Assembly (NCBI GenBank): GCA_035295845.1
Contig: DATGIF010000025.1
Span: 46,899-110,898, forward strand
From: Palsa-892 sp035295845
GTDB lineage: Bacteria; Pseudomonadota; Alphaproteobacteria; Rhizobiales; Xanthobacteraceae
Direction: 5' to 3'
DNA length: 64,000 nt
The notes under the pieces were generated by a model. That model saw nothing but the letters and a program-made list of their open reading frames with translations. It searched no databases and was not told where the DNA came from. This document shows, piece by piece, positions 45,194 through 54,296 of this stretch. The position numbers were made by a program, and so were the translations under genes. Within the stretch, counting starts at the first letter, position 1. Each line of letters opens with the position of its first letter.

Positions 45194-46159
45194 TTATTTC
45201 TGCTCGTGGCGCTTTCGCATCAGCGCCTCGAGTTCGGGATCGGCCGCGCCGAGGTCGATATCGACGGTTGCCAAAAGATCGCCGGTGCCGCCCTCTTTTT
45301 TCGGCAGGCCCTTGCCCCTGAGGCGAAAGACTCTTCCGCCGGAAGTGCCGGCCGGAATTTTCAATTCGACCGCTCCGTCAAGCGTCGGCACCCGCACCGT
45401 GCCGCCGAGGACGGCGTCGGCAAGCGGAACCGAAATTTGAGCCCGCAAGTCCGAACCTTCCGGCTTGAGCGAGGGATGCGGCGCGATCCGCACGGTAACG
45501 ATAGCGTCGCCCGCCTGTCCGCCGGCCGAAAGTCCCTGACCGCGCAGGCGTACTGATTGCCCCTCGGTGATGCCTGCGGGAATCGTCACCTCGATTTCCT
45601 TGCCGGTGGGAAGCCGTACGCGCTTCTTCGCTCCTTGGGCTGCCTCCGCGAGCGATATGGTCAAGGCGGCGGCGATGTCTGAGCCGCGCGGCGGTGCTTC
45701 GGCCGCAAAATCTTCGAAGCCGCCGCGCCCTCCGCGCTCGCCGCGCCCGCCCCCCATGCCGCCAAACATCTGGCTGAGGATGTCCTCAAAACCGCGGCTG
45801 CGGCCGCCGCCGGAACGGCGCTGAAATCCTTCCGGCCCGAAGCTGAAGCTTTCAAAAATCGTCTCGTCGGGTCCGGTGCGAAATCCGCTCGCGCCCGGCC
45901 CGCCGCCGAAGCCGGAGAATCCCTGAAAGCGCGGCTTTCCTTCAGCGTCGATTTCGCCGCGATCAAATTGCGCGCGCTTCTTTTCATCGCCGACGATCTC
46001 GTAGGCGGTGTTCAACTCGGCAAAGCGCGTCTGCGCCTTCGGATCGTTCTTGTTCGAATCGGGGTGATGGCGCTTGGCGAGACGCCGGAACGCTTTCTTG
46101 ATTTCGGCGGCATCGGCCTTTTTCGAAACGCCAAGCACTTCATAGGGATCGCGCGCCAC
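45194..46159 (-). CDS. DnaJ-family co-chaperone (CbpA-like, no zinc fingers)
   Basis: 321 residues. J domain with HPD at 32-34 (AKRHHPDSNKNDP), long Gly/Phe-rich region (GFSGFGGGPGASGF, then GGGRSRGFEDIL and MGGGRGERGGRGGFEDF), and two C-terminal substrate-binding barrels (LTISLAEAAQGAKKRVRLPT, VPLADAVLGGTVRVPTLDG). The four CxxCxGxG zinc repeats of true DnaJ are absent, making it CbpA-type. Stimulates DnaK. Converges with the anti-sigma gene, 2 bases apart. Confidence 0.93.
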   Translation of the reverse strand: MARDPYEVLGVSKKADAAEIKKAFRRLAKRHHPDSNKNDPKAQTRFAELNTAYEIVGDEKKRAQFDRGEIDAEGKPRFQGFSGFGGGPGASGFRTGPDETIFESFSFGPEGFQRRSGGGRSRGFEDILSQMFGGMGGGRGERGGRGGFEDFAAEAPPRGSDIAAALTISLAEAAQGAKKRVRLPTGKEIEVTIPAGITEGQSVRLRGQGLSAGGQAGDAIVTVRIAPHPSLKPEGSDLRAQISVPLADAVLGGTVRVPTLDGAVELKIPAGTSGGRVFRLRGKGLPKKEGGTGDLLATVDIDLGAADPELEALMRKRHEQK

Positions 46160-46236
46160 AAAAACCTCCAGCGGCCAACCGCCTTATGTGGGTCGAAACC
46201 GGCGCGAACGCAAATGTAAATGTAATGGCGGTCGGC

Positions 46237-46785
46237 TCAGGACTTTTGCAGCGGCCGCGTCGCAGTCACGTCCCAATTGCCGCGGTGGATGCGGCAGGCC
46301 GTGCCCTCATACCAGCTTTCGCGGCCGTCACGCACGTTGCTGACAATGAAATTGCGGCAGGGAAAGCCGTCCTTTTCGTAGATCGCAGCCACCGGCGTTA
46401 CAGTGCCGCGCGCGCCCGTGGTCGGGTTTTCCCAGGGCTGGCTCGATCCTGCTTCGCCGCGACCGAGCACCTCGCGCAGCGCGGATCTTGCGACCACCCA
46501 ATCGACCGGCAACATCGCGCCTTTCGGGCTTGCCGTCATTTGCAACGGCAGCGAGCCGGTAATGTCGCCGCTGTCGCCCTTGCTGAGCTTGTCGGATTTG
46601 GAATCGAAGGCGGCGCTGGAGCTTGCGGCAGGCGGTTTTTTGTCGTCCTTCTCTCCGAGAAGCGAGGGAAAAGACATGCTGCAACCGGTCGCTACCAAGG
46701 CGAGAAGGCAAGCAGCCAAAAGGCTGCGCGGCGGCCCAAATGCCGTCGATCCGTGATATGCAGGCCTTGTCGACAAACGAACCAC
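46237..46785 (-). CDS. Outer-membrane lipoprotein-like, RT0821/Lpp0805 surface-protein family
   Basis: About 182 residues from a GTG; the start is uncertain because no clear ribosome site is visible. The signal ends with a lipobox (LLALVATGC), then a spacer, then the RT0821-type domain: ARSALREVLGRGEAGSSQPW, ENPTTGARGTVTPVA, FPCRNFIVSN, GTACRIHRGNWDVTATRP. Family members are surface or outer-membrane proteins of unknown function. Overlaps the pdxH promoter region. Confidence 0.75.
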   Translation of the reverse strand: MVRLSTRPAYHGSTAFGPPRSLLAACLLALVATGCSMSFPSLLGEKDDKKPPAASSSAAFDSKSDKLSKGDSGDITGSLPLQMTASPKGAMLPVDWVVARSALREVLGRGEAGSSQPWENPTTGARGTVTPVAAIYEKDGFPCRNFIVSNVRDGRESWYEGTACRIHRGNWDVTATRPLQKS

Positions 46786-46805
46786 CCGTGACGAAAGTGC
46801 AGGGC

Positions 46806-47426
46806 ATGGAACACCCGACAGGGTTAATGTTTGGTGACTTGCCGGAGACCGGCGACCCATTCGGCCTGTTTGCGGCCTGGATGCGGGAGGCGTTGAAAAG
46901 CGAGCCGCGCGACGCTGACGCCGCGGCGCTCGCGACAGTTGATTCCGGCGGACTGCCCGACGTGCGCATGGTGCTGGTGAAGAAAGTCGACGAACGCGGC
47001 TTCACCTTTTTCACCAATGCCGAGAGCGCGAAAGGCAGCGAGCTTGCCGGCAATCCCAAGGCGGCGCTTGTTCTTTATTGGAAGTCGCTGAACCGCCAGG
47101 TGCGGGTGCGGGGCCCGGTTGAGCAGATTTCGGCGCAAGAGTCAGACGATTATTTCGCGAGCCGTCCGCGCGGCGCCCAGGTCGGCGCCTGGGCGAGCAA
47201 GCAGTCGCGGCCGCTAGAAAGCCGGAAGGCACTCGAAGCGGCGGTCGCACGCTATGAAAAAGAATATGCGGAGAAAGTGCCGCGCCCGCCTTATTGGGTC
47301 GGCTATCGCGTGGTGCCGTTGTCGATCGAGTTCTGGGCCGACCGCCCTTTCCGCCTGCATGAGCGGCTGGTCTTTACCCGCGCCACTATAGGAAAAGAGT
47401 GGACGCGGACACGGCTATATCCCTGA
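46806..47426 (+). CDS. pdxH: Pyridoxamine/pyridoxine 5'-phosphate oxidase
   Basis: FMN-dependent last step of PLP synthesis. 206 residues from the Met at MEHPTGLMFG; in-frame Mets at 46,740 and 46,758 give longer forms, and no start has a convincing ribosome site. Landmarks: ALATVDSGGLPDVRMVLVKK, GFTFFTNAESAKGSELAGNP, ALVLYWKSLNRQVRVRGPVE and the C-terminal WTRTRLYP. Divergent from the RT0821-type gene. Confidence 0.95.
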   Translation: MEHPTGLMFGDLPETGDPFGLFAAWMREALKSEPRDADAAALATVDSGGLPDVRMVLVKKVDERGFTFFTNAESAKGSELAGNPKAALVLYWKSLNRQVRVRGPVEQISAQESDDYFASRPRGAQVGAWASKQSRPLESRKALEAAVARYEKEYAEKVPRPPYWVGYRVVPLSIEFWADRPFRLHERLVFTRATIGKEWTRTRLYP

Positions 47427-47567
47427 AGACGCGGCGCCTGAGCCACGAGCGTGCGGATGCTTCCATCCGCGGCGCTCGTCGCCGCGGGCTCACATTCGTC
47501 TTAATGTCTTGGCGGTGAAAGGGGAGCGGCGGCTTCGTCTGCTGTTCGAAACGAGGCGCTGCGTCCT

Positions 47568-47765
47568 TCAGCCGAGCAGCAATTCGAGATCGCGAATCGT
47601 CACGACCTTCGTTTCGGCCGGCGCATAAGCATGGTTTTTCTGCTCGCCGACATAAGGCAGGGCGGCGGCGAGCGCAGAAATCCCGATCTTTCGATATTGC
47701 CCGCCCAAATTGGTGCGGTTTTCTACTTCCGGCGAAGCGGTGCCAGCGTCTCTTTCCTTAGACAT
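47568..47765 (-). CDS. Small protein of unknown function
   Basis: 65 residues from ATG with a strong GAGGGGA site five bases upstream. The middle is slightly hydrophobic (KIGISALAAALPYVGEQKNH). No recognised motif. The frame extends upstream but the ribosome site decides this start. Composition and position (between pdxH and an L,D-transpeptidase gene, opposite strand) give no functional hint. Confidence 0.55.
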   Translation of the reverse strand: MSKERDAGTASPEVENRTNLGGQYRKIGISALAAALPYVGEQKNHAYAPAETKVVTIRDLELLLG

Positions 47766-48075
47766 TTGTCCCCTCTTGGATTGTTCCCGCAAATCAGCGT
47801 GGGCATTTTCTAGCGCCCGTCTAAGGCACTTTTTTGCAGCAATCACGGCCATTTATGGCCGATTCCGAAAAATATTTTCGCTGCCGTTTCGAGAGGCAGC
47901 AGCAAAAGCTTCCTGAAAAATAGGCATTAACCTCTCGGCGTAGGATGCGGCATTTCTGCAACAGGTTTTTGCAACACGACATATGAGGCGTTTAGGCGCT
48001 TCCAAAAGCCAGGAGCTTTGCGGTAGTCCATTATGTGCTGGATTCAGGGGCGGAGAGATAGGAACGGTCACGGCC
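47766..48075. other. 310-base divergent intergenic region
   Basis: Less GC-rich than surrounding genes. It must hold promoters for the small protein (leftwards) and the L,D-transpeptidase (rightwards). Two spaced copies of TGCAACA occur near 47,957 and 47,969, but nothing that I can assign. An in-frame ATG at 47,983 extends the transpeptidase frame but lacks a signal peptide. Confidence 0.4.
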
Positions 48076-48678
48076 ATGCCGTTGAAGAAGCTTGCTTTCG
48101 TCGCAATCGCCCTAGCCTTGGGGGGTTGCCTTTCCGACACGCTCGATCCCACCCCGGACTCGGCGCTGAAGCCGCGCGATAAGAAGCTTCTGGCGAGTGC
48201 CCCCTATCTCAATCATAAGCCCGGCGAAGGCTGGCTGCGGCACTTGGTGGAATACTCCGGCAAGGAAAAGCCGGGCACGGTCGTGATCGATACCGACCGC
48301 AAGTTTCTTTATCTCGTGCTGGATAACGGCAAGGCCTATCGCTACGGCGTCACCGTTGGCGAGGAAGGCATGAGCTGGCGCGGCACCGCGACCGTCGGCA
48401 AGAAGACCGAGTGGCCGGAATGGACGCCGACCGGTGACATTCTGAAGCGCATGCCGGAGTTGCCGCATTACGTGAGCCCCGGTCCGCACAATCCGATGGG
48501 CGCGCGCGCCCTCTATCTCTTCCAGGGCAACAAAGACACACTTTTCCGAATTCACGGCACCAACCAGCCGGAATACATTGGGCAGGCGATTTCCTCGGGC
48601 TGCATCCGCATGCTGAACGAGGACGTGATCGACCTGTATAACCGGGTCCCGATCGGCGCGACTGTGGTCGTAATCTGA
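48076..48678 (+). CDS. L,D-transpeptidase (YkuD domain), lipoprotein
   Basis: 200 residues. Lipoprotein signal with Cys18 (FVAIALALGGC). YkuD domain from about 75: VVIDTDRKFLYLVLDNGKAY, and the catalytic block FRIHGTNQPEYIGQAISSGC, IRMLNEDVIDLY (His-x-Ser/Gly-Cys-Arg). Forms 3-3 cross-links or attaches proteins to peptidoglycan, periplasmic side. A paralog with the same block lies at 63,093-63,785. A strong terminator follows. Confidence 0.93.
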   Translation: MPLKKLAFVAIALALGGCLSDTLDPTPDSALKPRDKKLLASAPYLNHKPGEGWLRHLVEYSGKEKPGTVVIDTDRKFLYLVLDNGKAYRYGVTVGEEGMSWRGTATVGKKTEWPEWTPTGDILKRMPELPHYVSPGPHNPMGARALYLFQGNKDTLFRIHGTNQPEYIGQAISSGCIRMLNEDVIDLYNRVPIGATVVVI

Positions 48679-48698
48679 TCGGCCCGTTTGGGGGCGAC

Positions 48699-48735
48699 AA
48701 GGCGCGGGCTTCGGCCCGCGCCTTTTGTTTTTTTA
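48699..48735 (+). terminator. Rho-independent terminator of the L,D-transpeptidase gene
   Basis: AAGGCGCGGGC-TTCG-GCCCGCGCCTT followed by TTGTTTTTTT: an 11-pair GC-rich stem closed by a TTCG tetraloop, with a T run. One of the clearest terminators in the window. Confidence 0.95.
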
Positions 48736-48784
48736 AAGCGTGATCCCGAAAAGCGGGAACCGGTTTTCGGGAAAGATCATGCTT
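48736..48784 (+). repeat. Rhizobiales palindromic intergenic repeat, copy 2
   Basis: GCGTGATCCCGAAAAGCGGG, AACCGG, TTTTCGGGAAAGATCATGC: an imperfect palindrome matching the element at 39,252-39,297. Its right end supplies the TGA stop (minus strand) of the metallophosphoesterase gene, so the element has inserted at or into the end of that gene. A short 12-base piece of the same element (CCCGAAAACCGG) also occurs near 54,219. Confidence 0.8.
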
Positions 48785-49661
48785 GGGTAAAGTTCCCGAG
48801 CCGTACCAGCACGATTTCCGGCGGCACGCCGAGCCGCACCGGCGCGAATGAGCAGCCGAGCCCGCCCGACACGATCATATGGCGGCCGTTCTCGATGATG
48901 TGTCCGTAGGCGAAGCGGTTGCCATAGCTCGATGGCACAATGGGCGAGTAGCCGAACATCCGAATCTGCCCCCCATGTGTGTGCCCGGCGAGCGTGAGGG
49001 AAACCCGTTCTGGCACCTCGACGAAAATATCGGGCTCGTGCGCGAGCAGGATCGCGGGCGAATCGTCCGTGACCTTGGCGAGCGTGCCGGACAGGTCATC
49101 GACGCCCTCATAATGATGGGGTCCGCGGATATGCGCGATCTGATCGCCGAGGCCGAGAAGCCAGAACGGGCGGCCGCGATGGACGAGGCGAACCGCGTCG
49201 TTTTCCATCACCGGGAGACCGGCGGCGTCAAGTGCCGCGCGAATTTTCAAATGGTTAAACCACCAATCGTGATTGCCGAGGATCGTCCGAACGCCAAGCG
49301 GTGCCCGGCACTCGGCCCATAATCTTGCCCAAATTTCCCGCGGGACAGCGCGCGTCTTGAAACGATAGTTCGCTTCAAAGTCGCCGAGCAGCACGACAAG
49401 ATCGGGCGCGAGCGCATTGGTGGTGGCGACGATTTCCTCGATGCGCCCCGCACCCATATAGGGCTCGGCCGCATGCGGGTCGGCGATCACGGCGATCTTG
49501 AGCGGAAAGTCGCGCGGCCAGCCCGGTGGCGTAAGGTTGTATTCGGTGACCACGAGCCGCAATGCCGGCTCGATCGCGCCGGCATAGCCGGCCGTAACAA
49601 GCGTGCTGGCACCGATAATGCCGGTCGCACCAGTGAGAAAATGCCGCCGGGTAATCGTCAT
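48777..49661 (-). CDS. Tat-exported metallophosphoesterase (YkuE-like)
   Basis: 294 residues. Twin-arginine signal TRRHFLTGATGIIG at 4-17. Binuclear metal motifs in order: IADPHAAEPY, VVLLGDFEAN, ILGNHDWWFN, LLAHEPDIF and LAGHTHGGQIR. Resembles YkuE-type phosphodiesterases acting on lipid or wall precursors outside the cytoplasm; the substrate is inferred. The last codons and stop fall inside the palindromic repeat. Confidence 0.9.
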   Translation of the reverse strand: MTITRRHFLTGATGIIGASTLVTAGYAGAIEPALRLVVTEYNLTPPGWPRDFPLKIAVIADPHAAEPYMGAGRIEEIVATTNALAPDLVVLLGDFEANYRFKTRAVPREIWARLWAECRAPLGVRTILGNHDWWFNHLKIRAALDAAGLPVMENDAVRLVHRGRPFWLLGLGDQIAHIRGPHHYEGVDDLSGTLAKVTDDSPAILLAHEPDIFVEVPERVSLTLAGHTHGGQIRMFGYSPIVPSSYGNRFAYGHIIENGRHMIVSGGLGCSFAPVRLGVPPEIVLVRLGNFTQA

Positions 49662-49691
49662 TCCGTTCGCTTTCGATACTGAGGCAATCAA

Positions 49692-50465
49692 TCACTTATC
49701 CTTTTCGGCTTTCTTACCGGCTGCCTGGGCGCCGGTTTCCACGGTTTCCGAGGGTTTTTCGGGATCCGGCAGGGTCCACTGGCAAATTCGATAACCGTTC
49801 CGGCGCTCGGCGAGATCGACGTGGAGGTGGGTTTCGTGATCCTTGTCGGCGCCCGGACCGAGCACCGTCGTGAAACGCACGCAGGCCGATTGGCGCATGC
49901 CGGCGAGAAATTCCAGCGGACCGTCGGCGTTTTGGATCCCGATCCGGCGCCCGTCGGCGAGATGCAGCGCCCAGATGTCGAGAGCGTTGGCCTTGCCGTG
50001 CTCGCTCATCACCGCGCCGAAGACACTGTTGCGGGGGCGGCATCCGAAAGAAGCCGCGACGTCGATGCGTTCGATGCGGCTGCCGAGTTTGTCCGCGAGC
50101 GGCTCGAGATCCTCGCGCACCCAGCGCGCGATCACGAGCGCCGTCGGACAGCGCAGGACGGCGGCGGGCTTCAGTTCCACGCGTTGGCCTTTGGCAAACT
50201 TGATCGCGCTCATGCTCACGGGTGCGGCGGCGGTGCAGCCGTTGTCCCAGGCCATCGGATCGAGCGGGGTTGCAACCGCGACGTCGGCACGGGTGAACTC
50301 TTCGCATAGTTTGAGGGCCGCTTCGCGCTCGAGCGGGTCGATCTCGACCGGCAGCGCACTCTTTTGCTCCGCCTCGGGCGGGCGCGGCCGCGGCAGGGGC
50401 GCGTCGTCGGCGAGGCCGGGCGCCGTGAACAAAAAAAGGGCGAAGAGCGACGAGCAAAGCCTCAT
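49692..50465 (-). CDS. Extensin-like exported protein
   Basis: 257 residues. Signal peptide (LCSSLFALFLFTAPGLA), a proline-rich linker (DDAPLPRPRPPEAEQKS), then the extensin-like C-terminal domain with its six cysteines and CPTALVIARWVREDLEPLAD, RIDVAASFGCRPRN, SEHGKANALDIWALHL, DHETHLHVDLAERRNGYRIC. The domain has a D/H-rich D-A-peptidase-like fold; a wall-modifying role is inferred. Lies directly upstream of the phosphoesterase on the same strand (30-base gap). Confidence 0.9.
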   Translation of the reverse strand: MRLCSSLFALFLFTAPGLADDAPLPRPRPPEAEQKSALPVEIDPLEREAALKLCEEFTRADVAVATPLDPMAWDNGCTAAAPVSMSAIKFAKGQRVELKPAAVLRCPTALVIARWVREDLEPLADKLGSRIERIDVAASFGCRPRNSVFGAVMSEHGKANALDIWALHLADGRRIGIQNADGPLEFLAGMRQSACVRFTTVLGPGADKDHETHLHVDLAERRNGYRICQWTLPDPEKPSETVETGAQAAGKKAEKDK

Positions 50466-50658
50466 GGGCCTGGAATGCCGGGCGAGGCGGGCGAAAAGAC
50501 GGCAGCCCCGCCAGCGGACCGATGCCTGTTTCGGAAGAGCTTCTGTAATGCCAGGGTATTGATATTGCGCTATGCCGCAGCCGCGCTAACTTCGGGCTTA
50601 AGGAAGACGCGGGAACGCGCCAAGTCATATTGCCATTCGAGTATACGGGGAGGTACCC

Positions 50659-52299
50659 ATGAAAGGCTTGATGCAGGACTGGTCGCTCGTTTGCCACCGG
50701 ATCATCGACCATGCGGCGATCCAGTACGGCAAGCGCAAAGTCATCAGCCGTTCCATCGAAGGGCCGATCCACGAGACGAATTATGCCGAGATTCGCAAGC
50801 GCGCGCTGAAAGTGGCGCAGCGCCTCGTCAAGGACGGTATCAAACCGGGCGATCGCGTCGGCACGCTTGCCTGGAACACCTGGCGGCACCTCGAAGCCTG
50901 GTACGGCATTCTCGGTGCCGGCGCCGTCTACCACACCGTCAATCCGCGGCTCTTCCCCGACCAGCTCATCTACATCATCAATCACGGTGAAGATCGGATT
51001 ATGATGACCGATCTCACTTTCGTGCCGCTCCTGGAGAAGATCGCCGACAAGCTGCCCGCGATCGAGCGCTATGTGATCCTGACCGACCGCGCGCACATGC
51101 CGCAGACCACGCTCAAGAACGCCGTCGCCTACGAGGATTGGATCAGCGAAGTCGACGGCAATTTCAAATGGGTCGCGGTCGACGAAAACGATGCCGCCGG
51201 CATGTGTTACACCTCCGGCACCACCGGCAATCCAAAGGGTGTCGTCTATTCGCATCGCTCGAACGTCTTGCACTCGCTCGCCGCGGCCATGCCCGACGTG
51301 CTCGGCCTTTCCTCGCACGACATTGTCTTGCCGGTCGTGCCGCTGTTCCACGCCAATAGCTGGTCGCTCGCGTTCAGTGCGCCGATGAACGGCGCTTCGC
51401 TGGTCATGCCAGGCGCCAAGCTCGACGGCGCCTCGGTCTATGAACTGCTCGATAAGTACAAGGTCACGGTGACGGCGGCGGTGCCGACCGTATGGTTGAT
51501 GCTGTTAGCCCATCTCGAGCAGCACAATTTGAAGCTGCCGCATCTTCAGCGCGTGCTGATCGGCGGCTCGGCCTGCCCGCGCGCGATGATGGAGAAGTTC
51601 CAGGACAAGTACGATGTGCGCGTCACCCACGCCTGGGGCATGACTGAAATGAGCCCGATCGGCACGGCCGGCCAGCTGAAGCCCGAAGTGGCCGGTCTCG
51701 ACCACGACGCCAAGCTCGACGTGCAGGAGAAGCAGGGCTATTCGCTGTTCACGGTGGAGATGAAGATCACCGACGACAACAACAAGGAGCTGCCGTGGGA
51801 CGGCAAAGCCTTCGGCCGGCTCAAGGTCAAGGGCGCCGCGGTCGCCGCGGCCTACTTCAAGGGCGAGGGTGGCAACATTCTCGACAAGGACGGCTTCTTC
51901 GACACCGGCGACGTCGCCACCATCGACGAGCTCGGCTACGTGAAGATCACCGATCGCGCCAAGGATGTGATCAAGTCGGGCGGCGAATGGATTTCGTCGA
52001 TCGATATCGAGAACATCGCCGTCGGCCATCCCGATGTCGCCGAGGCCGCGGTGATCGGGATCGTGCATCCGAAATGGGACGAGCGGCCGCTTCTCATCAT
52101 CGTTCCCAAGAAGGACAAGAAAGTCGCCAAGGCCGACCTCTTGAAATTCATGGAAGGCAAGATCGCCAAGTGGTGGATGCCCGACGATGTGATCTTCGTC
52201 GACGAGATTCCGCATACGGCGACCGGCAAAATCCTGAAGACGGCGCTGCGCGACCAATTCCGCGACTATCGTCTGCCGACAGCCACGGCGGCGGAATGA
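50659..52299 (+). CDS. Acyl-CoA synthetase (DmdB / medium-long chain fatty acid-CoA ligase-like)
   Basis: 546 residues, AMP-forming ligase. P-loop YTSGTTGNPKGVVYSH, A5 motif AWGMTEMSP, A7-A8 DGFFDTGDVATIDE, GYVKITDRAKDVIKSGGEWI and the C-terminal lysine in TATGKILKTAL are all intact. The branch is that of 3-methylmercaptopropionate-CoA ligase/fatty acid ligases; substrate inferred. ATG preceded by GGGGAGG. About 31 kb away is a DmdC-like dehydrogenase, but dispersed genes do not establish a pathway. Confidence 0.9.
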   Translation: MKGLMQDWSLVCHRIIDHAAIQYGKRKVISRSIEGPIHETNYAEIRKRALKVAQRLVKDGIKPGDRVGTLAWNTWRHLEAWYGILGAGAVYHTVNPRLFPDQLIYIINHGEDRIMMTDLTFVPLLEKIADKLPAIERYVILTDRAHMPQTTLKNAVAYEDWISEVDGNFKWVAVDENDAAGMCYTSGTTGNPKGVVYSHRSNVLHSLAAAMPDVLGLSSHDIVLPVVPLFHANSWSLAFSAPMNGASLVMPGAKLDGASVYELLDKYKVTVTAAVPTVWLMLLAHLEQHNLKLPHLQRVLIGGSACPRAMMEKFQDKYDVRVTHAWGMTEMSPIGTAGQLKPEVAGLDHDAKLDVQEKQGYSLFTVEMKITDDNNKELPWDGKAFGRLKVKGAAVAAAYFKGEGGNILDKDGFFDTGDVATIDELGYVKITDRAKDVIKSGGEWISSIDIENIAVGHPDVAEAAVIGIVHPKWDERPLLIIVPKKDKKVAKADLLKFMEGKIAKWWMPDDVIFVDEIPHTATGKILKTALRDQFRDYRLPTATAAE

Positions 52300-52315
52300 T
52301 CCCAGGCTAAGTTCT

Positions 52316-53101
52316 GTGATCCGTCGGCGTCTTTATGTCGAAGTCCGTGTCTCGCGGCTTGCGACCTGGAGCCAGCGGATCGCGATCTTCGCGCTGCCAG
52401 TGGTGGCGCTCGCGATCCTCTTGCACCGGGTCGGGCTCGTCGAATACGCGGTCGCCTACACGACATTGGTCGCGGGCTTCGCGGTTGCGCTTGTCGGCCT
52501 CATTGTCGCCATCGCCGCCTTCGTTGTGATCTGGAACGAAGGTCTGCGCGGGCTCGGCCGCGCGACCACGGCGACCGTGATCTGCCTCTTGCTCGTGGGC
52601 TGGCCCGCCGTTGAATTCGCCCGCAGCGCCACTTTGCCTGCGATCACCGATATCACCACCGATTTTTCCGATCCGCCGCGCTTCGTCGCCGTGGCTTCAG
52701 CGCGTCCACACGGCGCCAATCCTATCGCCTATCCCGGCGGGGACGCCGAGCGGCTGCAGCGCGCCGCCTATCCCGGGGTGAAATCCTTTGAAATCGAAGC
52801 CAATCCCGATGAAGTGTTCAACATGTTGATGTCGATCGTCGAGCGCCGCGGCTGGCGGGTACTCGACAACGTCTCGCCGCGTGGCGGCGAACGCGACGGC
52901 CGCATCGAGGCGGTCGCTCGCACGCTGGTGATGGGCTTCCGCGAGGACATCTCGATCCGGGTGCGCACGGTAGACAAGGGCGTGCGCATCGACATGCGCT
53001 CGGCCTCGCGCTACGGCCAGCACGATTTCGGCTCCAACGCACGCCGGATCGAAAGCTTCATGGCGGAATTCGCTGATACGCGCCGCAAGGCGATGCGCTA
53101 A
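52316..53101 (+). CDS. DUF1499 membrane protein
   Basis: 261 residues from GTG. Three hydrophobic segments in the first 110 residues (AIFALPVVALAILL, VAGFAVALVGLIVAIAAFVV, TVICLLLVGWPAVEF), then the DUF1499 domain (AYPGVKSFEIEANPDEVFNM, SARYGQ-like RSASRYGQHDFGSNARRIES). Function unknown; in other bacteria the domain is periplasmic. It follows the ligase by 16 bases and overlaps the converging MBL gene's end by four bases. Confidence 0.85.
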   Translation: MIRRRLYVEVRVSRLATWSQRIAIFALPVVALAILLHRVGLVEYAVAYTTLVAGFAVALVGLIVAIAAFVVIWNEGLRGLGRATTATVICLLLVGWPAVEFARSATLPAITDITTDFSDPPRFVAVASARPHGANPIAYPGGDAERLQRAAYPGVKSFEIEANPDEVFNMLMSIVERRGWRVLDNVSPRGGERDGRIEAVARTLVMGFREDISIRVRTVDKGVRIDMRSASRYGQHDFGSNARRIESFMAEFADTRRKAMR

Positions 53102-54009
53102 GCCAGCCGAAAGCGCGACGACAGCGCAGGCGTGCCGTCGGTCGCGACGATCCCGCGTTCCACGAGATCCTCAAGTTGCGCGAGCGTCATTAAGCCTGCC
53201 GCCCCCGTGAGCCGCGGATCGAGGCCGATATAGATCGCGCGCACGAGCGTGGGAATGTCCGTTTCGCCGCGTTCGAGCGAACGCAGGATTGCGGTCTCGC
53301 GGGCGTTGCGATGTGCGATGTAACGATCGACGAAAGCCTGCGCGTTCTTCACCGGCGGGCCATGGCCGGGGAAGTAAAGCGCTTCCGAGCGTTTCTTCAG
53401 CTTCTGCAGCGAAGTCATGTAGTCGCCCATGGCGCCGTCCGGCGGCGCCACGATCGAGGTCGACCAGGCCATCACGTGGTCGCCGGAGAACAGGATATCG
53501 GTTCCGCGGAGGGCGAAGGCGAGATGGTTCATGGTGTGGCCGGGCGTCGTCACCGCCTCCAGCGCATAGCCCTTGCCCTCGACGATTTCGCCGTCCGCAA
53601 GACGCACGTCCGGCGTAAAATCGAGGTCGGCGCTGGCATCGAGTCGGCTTTTTTCGTCGAGCTGCATCGGACGCGCGGCGCGATGCGGTCCTTCGGCGAA
53701 CACCTTCGCCCCGGTTTTTTCGACGATCGCGGCGGTGGCCGGCGAGTGATCGCGATGAGTATGGGTGACGAAGACCTGCGCAATCTTTTCGCCGTCCACG
53801 GCCTTGAAGAGGGCATCGATATGCGCATGATCATCGGGGCCGGGATCGAGAATTGCGACTTCGCCTTCGCCGATGATGTAGCTGCAAGTACCGGTGAAGG
53901 TGAACGGCCCGGGATTTGGCGCCAGGACACGTCGCACCTTCGGCGCGATCAGGTCAGCACGGCCCGGCGGCGCGGTGAAATCGCGGTCAAAAGGGATGTC
54001 GTCGGCCAT
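53098..54009 (-). CDS. MBL-fold metallo-hydrolase (LACTB2-like)
   Basis: 303 residues. Beta-lactamase-fold zinc motif THTHRDHSPA, then TPGHTMNHLAF, SGDHVMAW and GHGPPVKNA, followed by a C-terminal winged-helix-like tail (TLAQLEDLVERGIVA). Resembles LACTB2-type RNases or glyoxalase-II-like enzymes; substrate open. ATG with no strong ribosome site. Overlaps the converging DUF1499 stop by four bases. Confidence 0.88.
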   Translation of the reverse strand: MADDIPFDRDFTAPPGRADLIAPKVRRVLAPNPGPFTFTGTCSYIIGEGEVAILDPGPDDHAHIDALFKAVDGEKIAQVFVTHTHRDHSPATAAIVEKTGAKVFAEGPHRAARPMQLDEKSRLDASADLDFTPDVRLADGEIVEGKGYALEAVTTPGHTMNHLAFALRGTDILFSGDHVMAWSTSIVAPPDGAMGDYMTSLQKLKKRSEALYFPGHGPPVKNAQAFVDRYIAHRNARETAILRSLERGETDIPTLVRAIYIGLDPRLTGAAGLMTLAQLEDLVERGIVATDGTPALSSRFRLA

Positions 54010-54242
54010 GGAATGTCTCGCGCCCGTTTCGCTTTTGATCGGTAGAACGAATAGATCAGTGAGGGTGACCTATCTTCAGACCGAGGACCAGCGCAACATG
54101 AGCGCGCGCGATCACGGTCTTGACGACGCCCCCCGATTGCGTTCTGCTTTGTGCGCAATCTAATTTCGGCCGTCTCTCGAAGGGCCTCTGACTACATGGC
54201 CGTCATCTGCAAGGCGCTCCCCGAAAACCGGATTGACTGAAG

Positions 54243-54261
54243 CCGCGCGATTCCCGCGCGG
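54243..54261 (+). other. Hairpin in the cspA leader
   Basis: CCGCGCG-ATTCC-CGCGCGG, a seven-pair GC stem about 40 bases before the cspA start, followed by a weaker GCGC stem. Structured leaders are common for cold-shock genes and can sense temperature; that role here is inferred. Confidence 0.4.
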
Positions 54262-54296
54262 TCGCGCCTGCTTGCGCGAGCAGTGAGGAAGTTGAA

